Positions 40,072-49,175 of a stretch of DNA of 64,000 nucleotides are shown piece by piece. The translations under genes were made by a program, and so were the position numbers. The stretch covers positions 1-64,000 of the forward strand of contig WHST01000004.1 of assembly GCA_009379955.1 (NCBI GenBank). The letters are read 5' to 3'. The notes under the pieces were generated by a model that saw nothing but the letters and a program-made list of their open reading frames with translations, had not been told where the DNA came from and ran no database searches. Each line of letters starts with the position of its first letter. Position 1 is the stretch's first letter. Source of the DNA: Streptosporangiales bacterium. GTDB taxonomy: Bacteria > Actinomycetota > Actinomycetes > Streptosporangiales > WHST01.

Positions 40072-43000
40072 CTACTCCGCCGGCAGCCGCTCCCCGGCCT
40101 TGGCCACCTGCACCTGGACCGGCGGATGCGTGCGGCGCGCCCAGACCGCCCGCCCGACGGGCAGCTTCTGCGGCCGGACGCCGCAGACGAGCGGCCCCTC
40201 CATCCGGTCGCCGCTGAACATCAGGCCGGGTGTGCTCAGGTCGGTCATCCGCTGCAGGAACGGGTCGTAGATCGCCCGGCCCGCGCCGCCCATCCGGCGG
40301 GAGACCAGCAGGTGGAATCCGATGTCACGGCCCTGGGCCATGTACTCGGAGATGTGCAGGAGCGGGTTGTTGCCCGACGTGGCGACGAGGTCGTAGTCGT
40401 CGACGACCATGAACACGTCGAGGCCCTTCCACCAGCTGCGCTCGCGGAGCTGCTGCGAGGTGAGGTCGGCGGGCGGCAGGCGCTTGGCCAGGCTGCCGGC
40501 GAGCTCGCGGCAGACCTTCTCGGTCGCCGGTCCCGACGTGCAGTAGGCGACCTGGAACTCCTTCGGCACCACGTCGAGCAGCGAGCGGCGGTAGTCGACC
40601 ATCACGAAGCCGATGTCGGTCTTCTGCTTGCCGACGAGCAGCTGCCGGATCAGCACCTCGAGTGCGTTGGTCTTACCCATCTCGGTGTCGCCGAAGACGA
40701 GCAGGTGCGGGTCGGCGCCCTGCAGGTCGACGAATGCGGGGCCGAGCGCCTTGTCCTCGATGCCGACCGCGACCGCGGGCGGGTAGGCGTCGCCCGGTGG
40801 TAGGTCCTTCAGCGGCACCTCGTGGGGCAGGACGCGGATGGGGGGTGCGCCGGTCTCGGGGTAGCGGCGGGTGACGAGCTGCACCGCCGCGCGCTGGCCG
40901 TCGGCCAGGTCGGCCTCGTCGGCGACGCCGTCAACCCGCGGCAGCGCACCTTGGAACAGCAGCTTGTCCTGCATGACGCCCTTGCCGGGGGTCTCCACGG
41001 TGACGTTCTTGGTCAGCTCGCGGTCGATGGTCGCGTCGTAGGCCTCGTTCATCCGCATCTCGACGCGTCCGGAGATCGCGTTCTGGACGTTCGGCCGGAC
41101 GTTGTGCAGGGTGATGGCCGTGATCACGAGGTGCACGCCGTACGCGAGTCCGCGGCCGGCGATCTCGGCGATGTCCTGGTCGATCTCCTCGAGCTCCTCC
41201 TTGAACGCGCCCCAGCCGTCGATGACGAACACGACGTCGCCGAGGAGGTCGTCGTCGAACCGGTTGCCCTGGGCGCGCCAGCGGCGCCAGCTGACGGCGG
41301 AGTCGAGGCCGGCCTTGCGGAACGCCTCCTCGCGGCGGTCGATGAGACCGATCATCTCGTTGATCATCCGGCGCACACGGGGGATGTCGATGCGAGCCGC
41401 GACGGTGCCCACGTGGGGGAGGTCCTCGAGCGCGCTGTATCCGCCGCCGCCGAAGTCGGCGACGTAGAACGCGATCCCGTCGGGTGGGTGCAGGAAGGAC
41501 GCGCTCAGGATCATCGTGCGCACCAGCATCGACTTGCCGGACTGGGGCGCACCGACGATGAGCATGTGCCCCTGGCCGCCCGCGAAGTCGATGACGAACG
41601 GCCGCTGTCGCTGCGCGCGCGGTTCGTCGATGAGGCCGAGGACGGCCCCGGCCACGAACGGGCGGGGTGCGCCCTGCTTCAGCAGCGGCCCGAGGAGGGG
41701 GTCGAGGGTGAGCTTGGCCGGCATCGGGTCGAGCCAGACCTTGTGCACCGACAGCCGGCTGCTCGCCAGCCGGTCGACGATGACGTCGAGAACCGTGGGG
41801 TCGCTGACGTTGCCGGTCTCGTCCTTCTCCTGCGGCGCGGCCTGCTTGCCGAGCGCCTCGAGTCGGCGCTGGGCGAGGAGGCCGATGCCGTTGACCGAGG
41901 TGTACGGGACCAGCGGCGGCGAGATCGCCGTGGCGGCGGTGAGGTCGGTGACCGGCTCGTACGTGCCGGAGACGTACGCGGCCTTGAACCGCTCGTAGAC
42001 GGTGGTGTCGACCTGCAGGTAGCCGGAGCCGGGCTCCGGCGGCAGGTGGTACGCGTCGGGGGTGCCGATGGCCTCGCGGCTCTCGGACTCGGAGAAGGTG
42101 CGGAGCCCGATGCGGTACGAGAGGTGGCTCTCCAGGCCGCGGATCTTGCCGGTCTCGAGACGCTGGGTGGCCAGCAGGAGGTTCATGCCGATGCTGCGGC
42201 CGATGCGGCCGATCGCGACGAACAGCTCGGCGAAGTCGGGCTTGGCGGTCAGCAGCTCGCTGAACTCGTCGATGATGACGAGCAGGTAGGGCAGCGGCGG
42301 CATGTCCGGGTGCTGCTCGCGGGCGCGGTGGTACGTCGCGACGTTGGGCAGGTTGCCGGCCTGCTTGAGCAGCTCCTGCCGGCGCATCATCTCGCCGTAG
42401 AGCGCGTCACGCATACGGTCGACGAGCGCGAGGTCGTCCTGCAGGTTGGTGATCATGCCCGCGAGGTGCGGCAGGTTCGACGTGCCCGCGAAGGTCGCGC
42501 CGCCCTTGTAGTCGACGAGCACCATCGAGAGCAGCTCGGGGTGATGCTTGATGGCGAGCGAGCTCACCAGGGTGCGGAGGAACTCGCTCTTGCCCGAGCC
42601 GGTAGCGCCGACGACGAGTCCGTGCGGCCCCATGCCGCCGGCGGCCGACTCCTTGAGGTCGAGGACGAGGGGGCGTCCCGTGCCGGTGAGTCCGATGGAC
42701 ACCCGCAGCAGGTCGCGGGGCTGCAGGTGGGTCCAGACGGAGAACGGGTCGATCGTGCCGACGTCGGTGACGCCGAGCACGTCGGGCAGCTTGACCTCGC
42801 TGCCGAGGACCGACTCGGGCGCGTCGTCGGCGGCGAGCCGGAGCGGGGACAGCCGCCTGGCGAGTGCGGTGGCCAGGCCGATGCTCGGCTCGTCCGGCGC
42901 GAAGACGGTGGTGGAGCCGTCGCGACGCTGGAGGAAGCCTGGGCCGTGCGAGGGGACCACGGCCCGCAGATCGACGTGGCCCGGCTCGGCGCGCTGGTCG

Positions 43001-44061
43001 TTGACGAGCTGGACGACGTGGATGCCGAGCTCGTGCAGCGGGACGGTGGCGTCGGGTGTCTGGAGGCCGTTGTGACTCGGCACGTGCTCGCCGTCGACGA
43101 CGAGCAGGAGGTGCGTGCGCACGCTGCGCTTGCCGCGGCTGAGCCGGTGCTCTTCCACGCGTCGTTCGATGTCCGCCTCGAGCATGACGTTCATGTCCTG
43201 CACGGTGGCCGCGACGAGCCGGCCGGGCAGCAGGCCGTCGTCGATCTGCGGGCTCTGCACGTGCGGCAGCCACTTGGCGAAGTTCCACGTGGCCTCGGTG
43301 CGCTGCGAGCGGACGATGGCGATGCGGAGGTTGTCGGGCGCGTGGAACGCCGCGGCCTGGCAGAGCAGCGTGCGCAGCAGCGCGCGTCCGCGGTTCCACT
43401 CGCCGATCACGCTGATGACACCGAGGTCGGCGACGTCGAGCGTGATCGCCTGATGCTCGAGCGACGTGCGGCGTTCGACCAACTGCCGTGCCGCGGCCAG
43501 CGACACGGGCTCGAGGACCTGCATCGGGTTGTCGTCGTCGGCGAACTTCACCCGCAGCGCGAGCGGCACGTTGCCGGACCCGGCGCGGGTGGAGAGGAAG
43601 TCCTCGTCGTCGAGCCGGCGTTCCCAGCGCCGTGACTCGTCGCCGACGAGGTCGACGAGGCGCTCGGGCTGCGGCTGGGTCCAGTCACCGCGCTCGCGCT
43701 GTGCCGACACCGACGACCTGAGCCGCTGGCGTACGCCGTCGATGTAGTCGAGGTACTGCTCGCGCTCCATGCGCAGCTTCTTCTTCGGGCCCGAGCGCTG
43801 TGCCCAGAACATGAGGCCGCCCATGGTGATGGCCGCCATGAAGACGAGCAGTCCGATCGCGACGAACAGCGGCCGGTGCAGGTTGGTGAAGACCACCAGC
43901 AGGGAGCCCGTCCCGCCCATGACGGGCATGCCGATCATGGCGAGCTGCTGCCCCGGCGGTGTCGGGTTCTCGACCTTCGGCGGTGAGATCAGCTCGATCT
44001 GGTCGGCCTCGACGTGGGGGAGCGGCATGCGCGCCGGCCGATGGATGACGCTGACACCCAT
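40072..44061 (-). CDS. eccC: EccC, T7SS FtsK/SpoIIIE-type ATPase (EccCa and EccCb fused)
   Basis: 1329-aa membrane ATPase that binds and drives substrates through the T7SS. Hydrophobic segments lie near residues 36-88. Three FtsK-like domains follow with Walker A motifs GATGSGKSE (~485), GAPQSGKSM (~837) and GDTEMGKTN (~1124). Walker B is complete only in domain 1 (LLVIIDEF); domains 2 and 3 have FVIDGW and MVVDDYD, as expected for substrate-regulated modules. The length matches fused EccC of non-mycobacterial actinobacteria. The ATG follows AAGGACGA. Divergent from eccD. Confidence 0.95.
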   Translation of the reverse strand: MGVSVIHRPARMPLPHVEADQIELISPPKVENPTPPGQQLAMIGMPVMGGTGSLLVVFTNLHRPLFVAIGLLVFMAAITMGGLMFWAQRSGPKKKLRMEREQYLDYIDGVRQRLRSSVSAQRERGDWTQPQPERLVDLVGDESRRWERRLDDEDFLSTRAGSGNVPLALRVKFADDDNPMQVLEPVSLAAARQLVERRTSLEHQAITLDVADLGVISVIGEWNRGRALLRTLLCQAAAFHAPDNLRIAIVRSQRTEATWNFAKWLPHVQSPQIDDGLLPGRLVAATVQDMNVMLEADIERRVEEHRLSRGKRSVRTHLLLVVDGEHVPSHNGLQTPDATVPLHELGIHVVQLVNDQRAEPGHVDLRAVVPSHGPGFLQRRDGSTTVFAPDEPSIGLATALARRLSPLRLAADDAPESVLGSEVKLPDVLGVTDVGTIDPFSVWTHLQPRDLLRVSIGLTGTGRPLVLDLKESAAGGMGPHGLVVGATGSGKSEFLRTLVSSLAIKHHPELLSMVLVDYKGGATFAGTSNLPHLAGMITNLQDDLALVDRMRDALYGEMMRRQELLKQAGNLPNVATYHRAREQHPDMPPLPYLLVIIDEFSELLTAKPDFAELFVAIGRIGRSIGMNLLLATQRLETGKIRGLESHLSYRIGLRTFSESESREAIGTPDAYHLPPEPGSGYLQVDTTVYERFKAAYVSGTYEPVTDLTAATAISPPLVPYTSVNGIGLLAQRRLEALGKQAAPQEKDETGNVSDPTVLDVIVDRLASSRLSVHKVWLDPMPAKLTLDPLLGPLLKQGAPRPFVAGAVLGLIDEPRAQRQRPFVIDFAGGQGHMLIVGAPQSGKSMLVRTMILSASFLHPPDGIAFYVADFGGGGYSALEDLPHVGTVAARIDIPRVRRMINEMIGLIDRREEAFRKAGLDSAVSWRRWRAQGNRFDDDLLGDVVFVIDGWGAFKEELEEIDQDIAEIAGRGLAYGVHLVITAITLHNVRPNVQNAISGRVEMRMNEAYDATIDRELTKNVTVETPGKGVMQDKLLFQGALPRVDGVADEADLADGQRAAVQLVTRRYPETGAPPIRVLPHEVPLKDLPPGDAYPPAVAVGIEDKALGPAFVDLQGADPHLLVFGDTEMGKTNALEVLIRQLLVGKQKTDIGFVMVDYRRSLLDVVPKEFQVAYCTSGPATEKVCRELAGSLAKRLPPADLTSQQLRERSWWKGLDVFMVVDDYDLVATSGNNPLLHISEYMAQGRDIGFHLLVSRRMGGAGRAIYDPFLQRMTDLSTPGLMFSGDRMEGPLVCGVRPQKLPVGRAVWARRTHPPVQVQVAKAGERLPAE

Positions 44062-44166
44062 GCGTCGTCCTTACCAGTAGGGTCCGTTCCGAAAGCGACG
44101 CTCTAGAGTATCCACGGGCGGGACGTCCCGCGGGGCGGCGCGGCAGAGGAGGGGACGGTCCGGCGG

Positions 44167-45501
44167 ATGGCTCTCGGCTTCAGCACGGTCAGCGTCGTCA
44201 CGGCCGAACGCCGTGTCGACCTGGCACTCCCGAGCGGAGTGCCCGTGGGCGAATGGTTCCCCGAGCTCCTTCGCCTGTGCGACGCGCGAAAACAGGGACA
44301 GGGCGCCGACTGGGTGCTGGGTCCCGTAGGCGGACCGACGATCGGGTTCGACACCACCCTCGAGGCGTCCGGCATCAGCGACGGCCAGGTGCTGCAGCTG
44401 CGGCCGGCCGAGAGCGACGGCATCGTCGCGTACGTCGACGACTTCGTCGACACGGTCGCCGACCGGGTGGACGACAAGACCGATCGCTGGACCAAGAACA
44501 CGTCGGCGTCGTTCACCACGCTCGTTGCATCGGCCGGGCTGCTGCTGATGCTGTACACCACCTTCAGCCGTGGCGGCGCGGGCGTGCTCTCGTTGTTCTT
44601 CGACCTCGTCGTGTCCGTCGCCCTCGCCCTCGCCGCCGCGATGTGGGCGCGACGCGAGCACGTCTTCGGTGCCGGCGTGCTCGCCGTCACCGCGCTGGTG
44701 TGGTGGACCGCCACCGGTGTCCTGCTCGGTGGCTATCTCGGCGGAGACATGTTCGGTGTCGCCCTGGGTGCCGTCGGGTTCGCGATCGGCGGCGGTGTCC
44801 TCCGGGTCTCGGCCGAGCGCCTCGCCGGTCCCGCGGCGTTCGCCTGGTCGGTCAGCGCGCTGCTCGCCGTCTCCGCCGTCGCCGTGCTGCTCGGCGTCCC
44901 GCTCGTCGCCGTGCTCTGCGCGCTCGTCGTGCTGTGCGTGCTCGTCCTCGGCATCCTGCCGCTGACGGCGCTCGGCGCCGGCGGGCTCGCCGCGATGGAC
45001 TACCGGATCAGGGCCGGGCAACGGCTCGCCAGCTCGGCGATCGAGCGCGCGGTGTGGCGCGCGTCGGGGATCCTCGGCTGGACGCTGACGGGCGTCGGGC
45101 TCGTCGCGACCGGCGTCGCCGGCTACGTCGCCCTCAACGGCGACACCTGGCCGCGGGTGCTGGCCGGGCTCGCGGGCGTGGCGCTGCTGCTGCGGTCGCG
45201 GGCGTACACCCGGCGGGCGCACGCCGTCCCGGTACGCCTCGCGGGCTCCGCCGTCGTCGCCGCGATGTTCGCGCGCCTGGTGCTCGACCGCGAGCCGGGC
45301 GAGGTGCTCCTCGTGGTCCTGCTCACCGCCGCGCTCATCGGGCTGTCCCTGCTCAGCGTGGTTTCGGTCAACGACGTGTTGTCCGCCCGCCTGCGGCTGC
45401 TCGGTAACTACGCTGAGATAGCCATCGTCATACTGTTGGTGCCGGTTCTCATGCAGATCTTCGGCCTGTTCGCCTGGATCAAGGATCTCGTCGGCACCTA
45501 G
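44167..45501 (+). CDS. eccD: EccD, T7SS integral membrane channel component
   Basis: 444-aa protein. The N-terminal ~80 residues have the ubiquitin-like YukD fold of EccD (VSVVTAERRVDLALPSGVPV, then GFDTTLEASGISDGQVLQLR). Ten or eleven hydrophobic helices follow from about residue 118 to the C-terminus. In mycobacteria EccD forms the membrane pore dimer. GAGGAGGGG lies about a dozen bases upstream of the ATG. It is divergent from eccC by 105 bp, and a ParA-like gene follows 26 bp after its stop. Confidence 0.9.
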   Translation: MALGFSTVSVVTAERRVDLALPSGVPVGEWFPELLRLCDARKQGQGADWVLGPVGGPTIGFDTTLEASGISDGQVLQLRPAESDGIVAYVDDFVDTVADRVDDKTDRWTKNTSASFTTLVASAGLLLMLYTTFSRGGAGVLSLFFDLVVSVALALAAAMWARREHVFGAGVLAVTALVWWTATGVLLGGYLGGDMFGVALGAVGFAIGGGVLRVSAERLAGPAAFAWSVSALLAVSAVAVLLGVPLVAVLCALVVLCVLVLGILPLTALGAGGLAAMDYRIRAGQRLASSAIERAVWRASGILGWTLTGVGLVATGVAGYVALNGDTWPRVLAGLAGVALLLRSRAYTRRAHAVPVRLAGSAVVAAMFARLVLDREPGEVLLVVLLTAALIGLSLLSVVSVNDVLSARLRLLGNYAEIAIVILLVPVLMQIFGLFAWIKDLVGT

Positions 45502-45527
45502 AAGAGATAGGGACGGGGGGAAGCATC

Positions 45528-46793
45528 GTGGAGCAGAGCGGACCGGACGAGTCCGGTGCCGCGCCCGGTGCTGCCCAGGTGTCTCCCGACGTCGCCGAGG
45601 AGCTGCGGCGGATGGGCCTCGATCCGGCGGCGATGGGGGTGCCCACGGGACCCCCATCGCCGCAGGCTTCCGCCCAGCGGCCACCACCCGGTCAGCGGCA
45701 GCCGCCGCCCGGTGGCCGGCCGCCACCGGGCCGGCAGGTCCATCCGCACAACCAGAGCCCGGGCGGAGGTCAGCCCCCGCGCGCGCCGGGACAGGTCGGC
45801 CCGGGCGTCAACTCGCAGAAGTTCCCCGAGCAGCAGGGCAGCTCCCACACCCAGGTCCCGCAGCCGAGCAGCTGGGCCACCACGTCGGCCACGGGCGGTG
45901 CCGGCGGACCGGCCTCGGTCGCCGGCGCGATGCCGCAGTCCGTGCGCCGAGGCGGCCGCACCGGCCTGCGCGGACTCGGGAACGTCAACAGCGCGGGGCG
46001 CGCGATGGCCCAGGCCGCCGTCATCGAACGCGCCTCCGCCCGGCTGCGCGGCGCCCGCCGCGTGGCGTTCCTCAGCTTCAAGGGCGGCGTCGGCAAGACG
46101 ACGGTCACGGCCCTCGCCGGACTGGCGCTGAGCAGCGTGCGTCGCGGCGGGGTGGCCGCGCTCGACGCCGACCCGGACCGCGGCACGCTGGTCCGCCGGC
46201 TCGACTCGGTGCAGCCGCCGTCGATCCGCGACTTCCTGTGGCGCGTGTACCAGAGCCCGCAGTCTGATCCGCGCCTGCTCGCCCACGCGACGCCCAGTGG
46301 GTTGCTCGTCCTCGACTCGGCACGGTCGCCGATCCTCGTCGACGCCCCCACACCCAAGGAGCTGTGGTGGGCGGTACGCACGCTCGAACGCACGTGCCCC
46401 GTCATCCTGCTCGACTGCGGCACCGCGCTCACCCACCCCGTCACCGCGACCATGCTGAAGTCGGTCGACGCCGTGGTCGTGGTGACGACGCCCTCCGACG
46501 ACGCGGTCGCCGCATGCTTCTCGACGCTGGGCTGGCTCGAACGCAACGGCTACGAGCAGCTGGCGAAGGAGGCCGCCGTTGCCATCACCGACGTCCGCAA
46601 GTCGCGGTTCGACCGGCGCCTCCACGCCGACGTCCGGCGGGAGCTCGGTCAGCGCGTGCAGACGGTGCTCGGGTTCGGCTTCGACGCCGGCCTCGTCCGT
46701 GGCGGCGTCATCGAGCTCGACCGGCTGTCGGTCACGACCCGGGAGGCCGCGCTCGAGGCGGCCGCCTGGGTCGTCAGCGGCCACGCCCGCTGA
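45528..46793 (+). CDS. ParA/MinD-like ATPase with proline-rich N-terminus, T7SS-associated (EspI-like)
   Basis: 421-aa protein. Residues 1-150 are disordered, with proline-rich runs (QRPPPGQRQPPPGGRPPPG). The C-terminal part is a deviant Walker ATPase: SFKGGVGKTTVTALAGLAL (~185), DADPDRGTLVRRLD and VILLDCGTALT. Proteins of this type, such as EspI, are found in many ESX loci, but their job is poorly defined; they may regulate or organise the secretion complex. The GTG at 45528 follows GGGGGGAAG. It is followed by a perfect terminator hairpin, ending the eccD operon. Confidence 0.8.
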   Translation: MEQSGPDESGAAPGAAQVSPDVAEELRRMGLDPAAMGVPTGPPSPQASAQRPPPGQRQPPPGGRPPPGRQVHPHNQSPGGGQPPRAPGQVGPGVNSQKFPEQQGSSHTQVPQPSSWATTSATGGAGGPASVAGAMPQSVRRGGRTGLRGLGNVNSAGRAMAQAAVIERASARLRGARRVAFLSFKGGVGKTTVTALAGLALSSVRRGGVAALDADPDRGTLVRRLDSVQPPSIRDFLWRVYQSPQSDPRLLAHATPSGLLVLDSARSPILVDAPTPKELWWAVRTLERTCPVILLDCGTALTHPVTATMLKSVDAVVVVTTPSDDAVAACFSTLGWLERNGYEQLAKEAAVAITDVRKSRFDRRLHADVRRELGQRVQTVLGFGFDAGLVRGGVIELDRLSVTTREAALEAAAWVVSGHAR

Positions 46794-46802
46794 GACATCG
46801 AG

Positions 46803-46841
46803 CTGCCCCGCCAGGTCACGGGGGACGGCCTGGCGGGGCAG
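46803..46841 (+). terminator. Strong hairpin terminator after the ParA-like gene
   Basis: CTGCCCCGCCAGG (46803-46815) and CCTGGCGGGGCAG (46829-46841) are exact 13-bp complements around a 13-nt loop, just 9 bp after the stop codon. No T-run. It closes the T7SS transcription unit. Confidence 0.75.
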
Positions 46842-46884
46842 TGGTTCGAGGATAGTCGCGGGGTGGCCGGAGTGGGTCATGATT

Positions 46885-46977
46885 CCGTAACCAAAGTCAT
46901 CGAATTCCGGCTTCGGTTACCGCGCCAGCGGCAATGGTCTTGTGGCGAGGTCGCGCTGTGTCCAGGGTCGGTAACCG
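46885..46977. promoter_or_regulatory. Repeated GGTTAC/GTAACC operator-like boxes upstream of the hydrolase operon
   Basis: CGGTTACCG (46914-46922) and its reverse complement CGGTAACCG (46969-46977) are each near-palindromic and 46 bp apart; a third partial box (GTAACC) lies at 46887-46892. They sit in the 176-bp gap between the T7SS terminator and the six-gene catabolic operon and are candidate regulator sites or promoter-proximal operators. Confidence 0.45.
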
Positions 46978-47017
46978 TGCGACGAGGCACGGGGGTCGGA
47001 GAAGGGGCAGCTACCGG

Positions 47018-47878
47018 ATGACGCCTGAGGAGCCGATCCCCGGCGATCGGCACGACCCCGTGCGCGCGTACGAGACCGGCCGCACGACCGCCTACGCCGC
47101 GCGAGGCGACCAGCGGTTCTCGTACTGCCTGTACGTACCCGAGCAGCGGCCGCAGGGACGCCGTCCGCGTCTCGTGGTGCTGGTCCACGGCACCGAGCGC
47201 GGCAACGTCAGGTACCGCGACGCGTTCGCCGAGTTCGGCGAGCGGCACGGCTGCGTGATCCTGGCGCCGCTGTTCCCCGCCGGCATCGACGAGCCCCGCG
47301 AGCTGCACAACTACAAGTTCATCGAGTACCGCGGCATCAGGTACGACCAGGTCCTGCTCGACATGGTCGACGAGGTCGCCGAGCGGTACGACGTCGACGC
47401 CGACCGCTTCCTGCTGCACGGGTTCTCCGGCGGCGGGCAGTTCACCCACCGCTTCCTCTACCTGCACCCGGACCGGCTCGCCTGCGCGTCGATCGGCGCA
47501 CCGGGACGGATCACCCGGCTCGACGACGGCCAGCCGTGGTGGCTGGGCACGCAGGGATTCGGGGAGCGGTTCGGCCGGGAGCCCGACATCGAGACGATGC
47601 GCACGGTCGCGGTGCAGATGGTCGTCGGCGACCGCGACGTCGAGGGCTGGGAGATCAACAACCCCGGGCACTCGAACTGGATGGACGGCGCCGAGAAGGC
47701 GGGCGCGACGAGGGTCGAGCGGTTGCGGACGCTCCGCGAGAACTACCTCGAGAACGGCATCGGGGTGCGCTTCGACCTCGTGCCCGGCGTGGCCCACGAG
47801 GGGCAGCAGGTCCTGCCGGTGGTGCGGGACTTCTTCCGGATGGTCCTCCTCGACCCGCGCGCGACCTGTGGGAGGTGA
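47018..47878 (+). CDS. Alpha/beta-hydrolase family protein (probable esterase)
   Basis: 286-aa alpha/beta-hydrolase fold enzyme. The catalytic serine lies in LLHGFSGGGQF (G-x-S-x-G type), the oxyanion segment is VLVHGTERGNVRYRD, and likely Asp and His residues lie near VVGDRDVEGWEINNPGHSNW and VPGVAHEGQQ. It has no signal peptide. The substrate is unknown; it may release an acid from an ester or lactone for the downstream importer/CoA-transferase genes. ATG at 47018; AAGGGG lies about ten bases upstream. The next gene begins 4 bp after its stop, so this is the first gene of the operon. Confidence 0.8.
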   Translation: MTPEEPIPGDRHDPVRAYETGRTTAYAARGDQRFSYCLYVPEQRPQGRRPRLVVLVHGTERGNVRYRDAFAEFGERHGCVILAPLFPAGIDEPRELHNYKFIEYRGIRYDQVLLDMVDEVAERYDVDADRFLLHGFSGGGQFTHRFLYLHPDRLACASIGAPGRITRLDDGQPWWLGTQGFGERFGREPDIETMRTVAVQMVVGDRDVEGWEINNPGHSNWMDGAEKAGATRVERLRTLRENYLENGIGVRFDLVPGVAHEGQQVLPVVRDFFRMVLLDPRATCGR

Positions 47879-47882
47879 CGGC

Positions 47883-49175
47883 GTGCGAGACCGGCAGAGC
47901 GCAGGAGCTGAGGAGCGAATCGCAGGTAGGGGTCGCGGTGATGGCTTGACCTCGGCGGACGTAGTCGCGACACCTGCCGGAGGTGAGCGACGAAGCGGGC
48001 GCGGGCAAGCACAGGCAATCCCGGCGCCGAGCAGGCGTTCCGTGCTCCGCGGCGGAGTCGCCGCGGCGTTCGCGCTCGGGGGCATCGCGACGGCGGGGGC
48101 CTGCGCGCCGCCCGAGGGGGCGGTCGGACCGCCTGCGCGCAAGGAGCCGCGTCCGGGCTACTACCCCGCCGACTACGACCGGATCGTCGAGGCGTCCAAG
48201 AAGGAACGCGAGCTGACGATCTACTCGAACATGGACTCCTACAACTGGCAGCCGGTCATCGAGGGCTTCCAGCGCCACTACCCGTGGATCGAGAAGATCA
48301 GCTCGACCAACCTCGGCAGCGGCGAGGTCTTCCAGCGCTACTACGCCGAGTCCTCGCGCGGGAACACCAGGACGAGCCTGATGGTGAGCGGCGCTCCGCA
48401 GAACTGGAGCGACATGTCGCGCGACAAGCGGGTGGCCGACTACCGGTCGCCCGAGCTGTCCCGGCTCCCCGACTTCGGCCGGCCGCTGAGGGGCGTGTAC
48501 ACCTTCTCGGCCGACGTGATCGTGCTGGCGTACAACAAGATCCTGATGGAGGCGAGCGAGCGGCCGAGCAGCCTGGCCGAGATCGTCGAGCTGACCGAGC
48601 GGGAGCCCGACAGGTTCCGGCACATGATCACCACGTACACGACCAACGCCAGCTTCGGCCTCGCGATCCACCGGGCCTACAACCTCTGGCTGCAGCGGGG
48701 CGGCAAGGACCCGTGGGAGACGTACGACGCCCTGCTGCCGTTCACCCGCGCCGAGGAGTCGTCGGGCCCGATGCTCGACAAGATCGCCTCTGGCGAGTAC
48801 CTGCTCGGCTACTTCATGTCGAGCACCATCGTGTTCCCGCAGCAGGTGCAGGTCGGCAAGGCCGTGGGGTGGAGCTACATCAGGGACGCCTCGCCGCTGT
48901 TCCTGCGCGGCATGGGCGTGCCGGCACGGTGCCCGCACCCGAACACCGGCCGGCTGATGCTCGACTACATCCTCTCCCACGAGGGGCAGGTCAACGTCGG
49001 ACGCGGCGGCTTCACCCCGTACCGGGAGGACGTGACCACGAAGGAGACACCGCACACGTACACGAGCATCACCGAGGAGGTCGGCGCGGACAACATCGTG
49101 CTCATCGGCTACGACCAGGGCACGGAGAAGGAGCAGGAGGCCTTCAGCGAGGAATGGGTGAAGAGACTTGGCTAG
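47883..49175 (+). CDS. ABC transporter solute-binding protein, Tat/lipoprotein-type signal
   Basis: 430-aa extracellular binding protein of the iron/polyamine-like type 2 fold (YYPADYDRIVEASKKERELT, then SLMVSGAPQNWSDM and AYNKILMEASERPSSLAEIV). A twin-arginine motif (SRRSVLRGG) and a hydrophobic stretch end at GACAPP, consistent with a Tat-exported lipoprotein. The GTG at 47883 has GGAGG upstream, but the ~50 residues before RR look uncharacteristic, so the true start may be later. The ligand may be iron, a phosphonate or a small organic acid; operon context favours an organic acid. Confidence 0.82.
   Translation: MRDRQSAGAEERIAGRGRGDGLTSADVVATPAGGERRSGRGQAQAIPAPSRRSVLRGGVAAAFALGGIATAGACAPPEGAVGPPARKEPRPGYYPADYDRIVEASKKERELTIYSNMDSYNWQPVIEGFQRHYPWIEKISSTNLGSGEVFQRYYAESSRGNTRTSLMVSGAPQNWSDMSRDKRVADYRSPELSRLPDFGRPLRGVYTFSADVIVLAYNKILMEASERPSSLAEIVELTEREPDRFRHMITTYTTNASFGLAIHRAYNLWLQRGGKDPWETYDALLPFTRAEESSGPMLDKIASGEYLLGYFMSSTIVFPQQVQVGKAVGWSYIRDASPLFLRGMGVPARCPHPNTGRLMLDYILSHEGQVNVGRGGFTPYREDVTTKETPHTYTSITEEVGADNIVLIGYDQGTEKEQEAFSEEWVKRLG

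Noticed and set aside
40822-43635. A 937-codon open frame on the plus strand opposite eccC
   Set aside because: It is the antisense shadow of the ATPase gene in GC-rich DNA; composition is Arg/Asp/Gly/Val-rich low complexity and it has no family motif.
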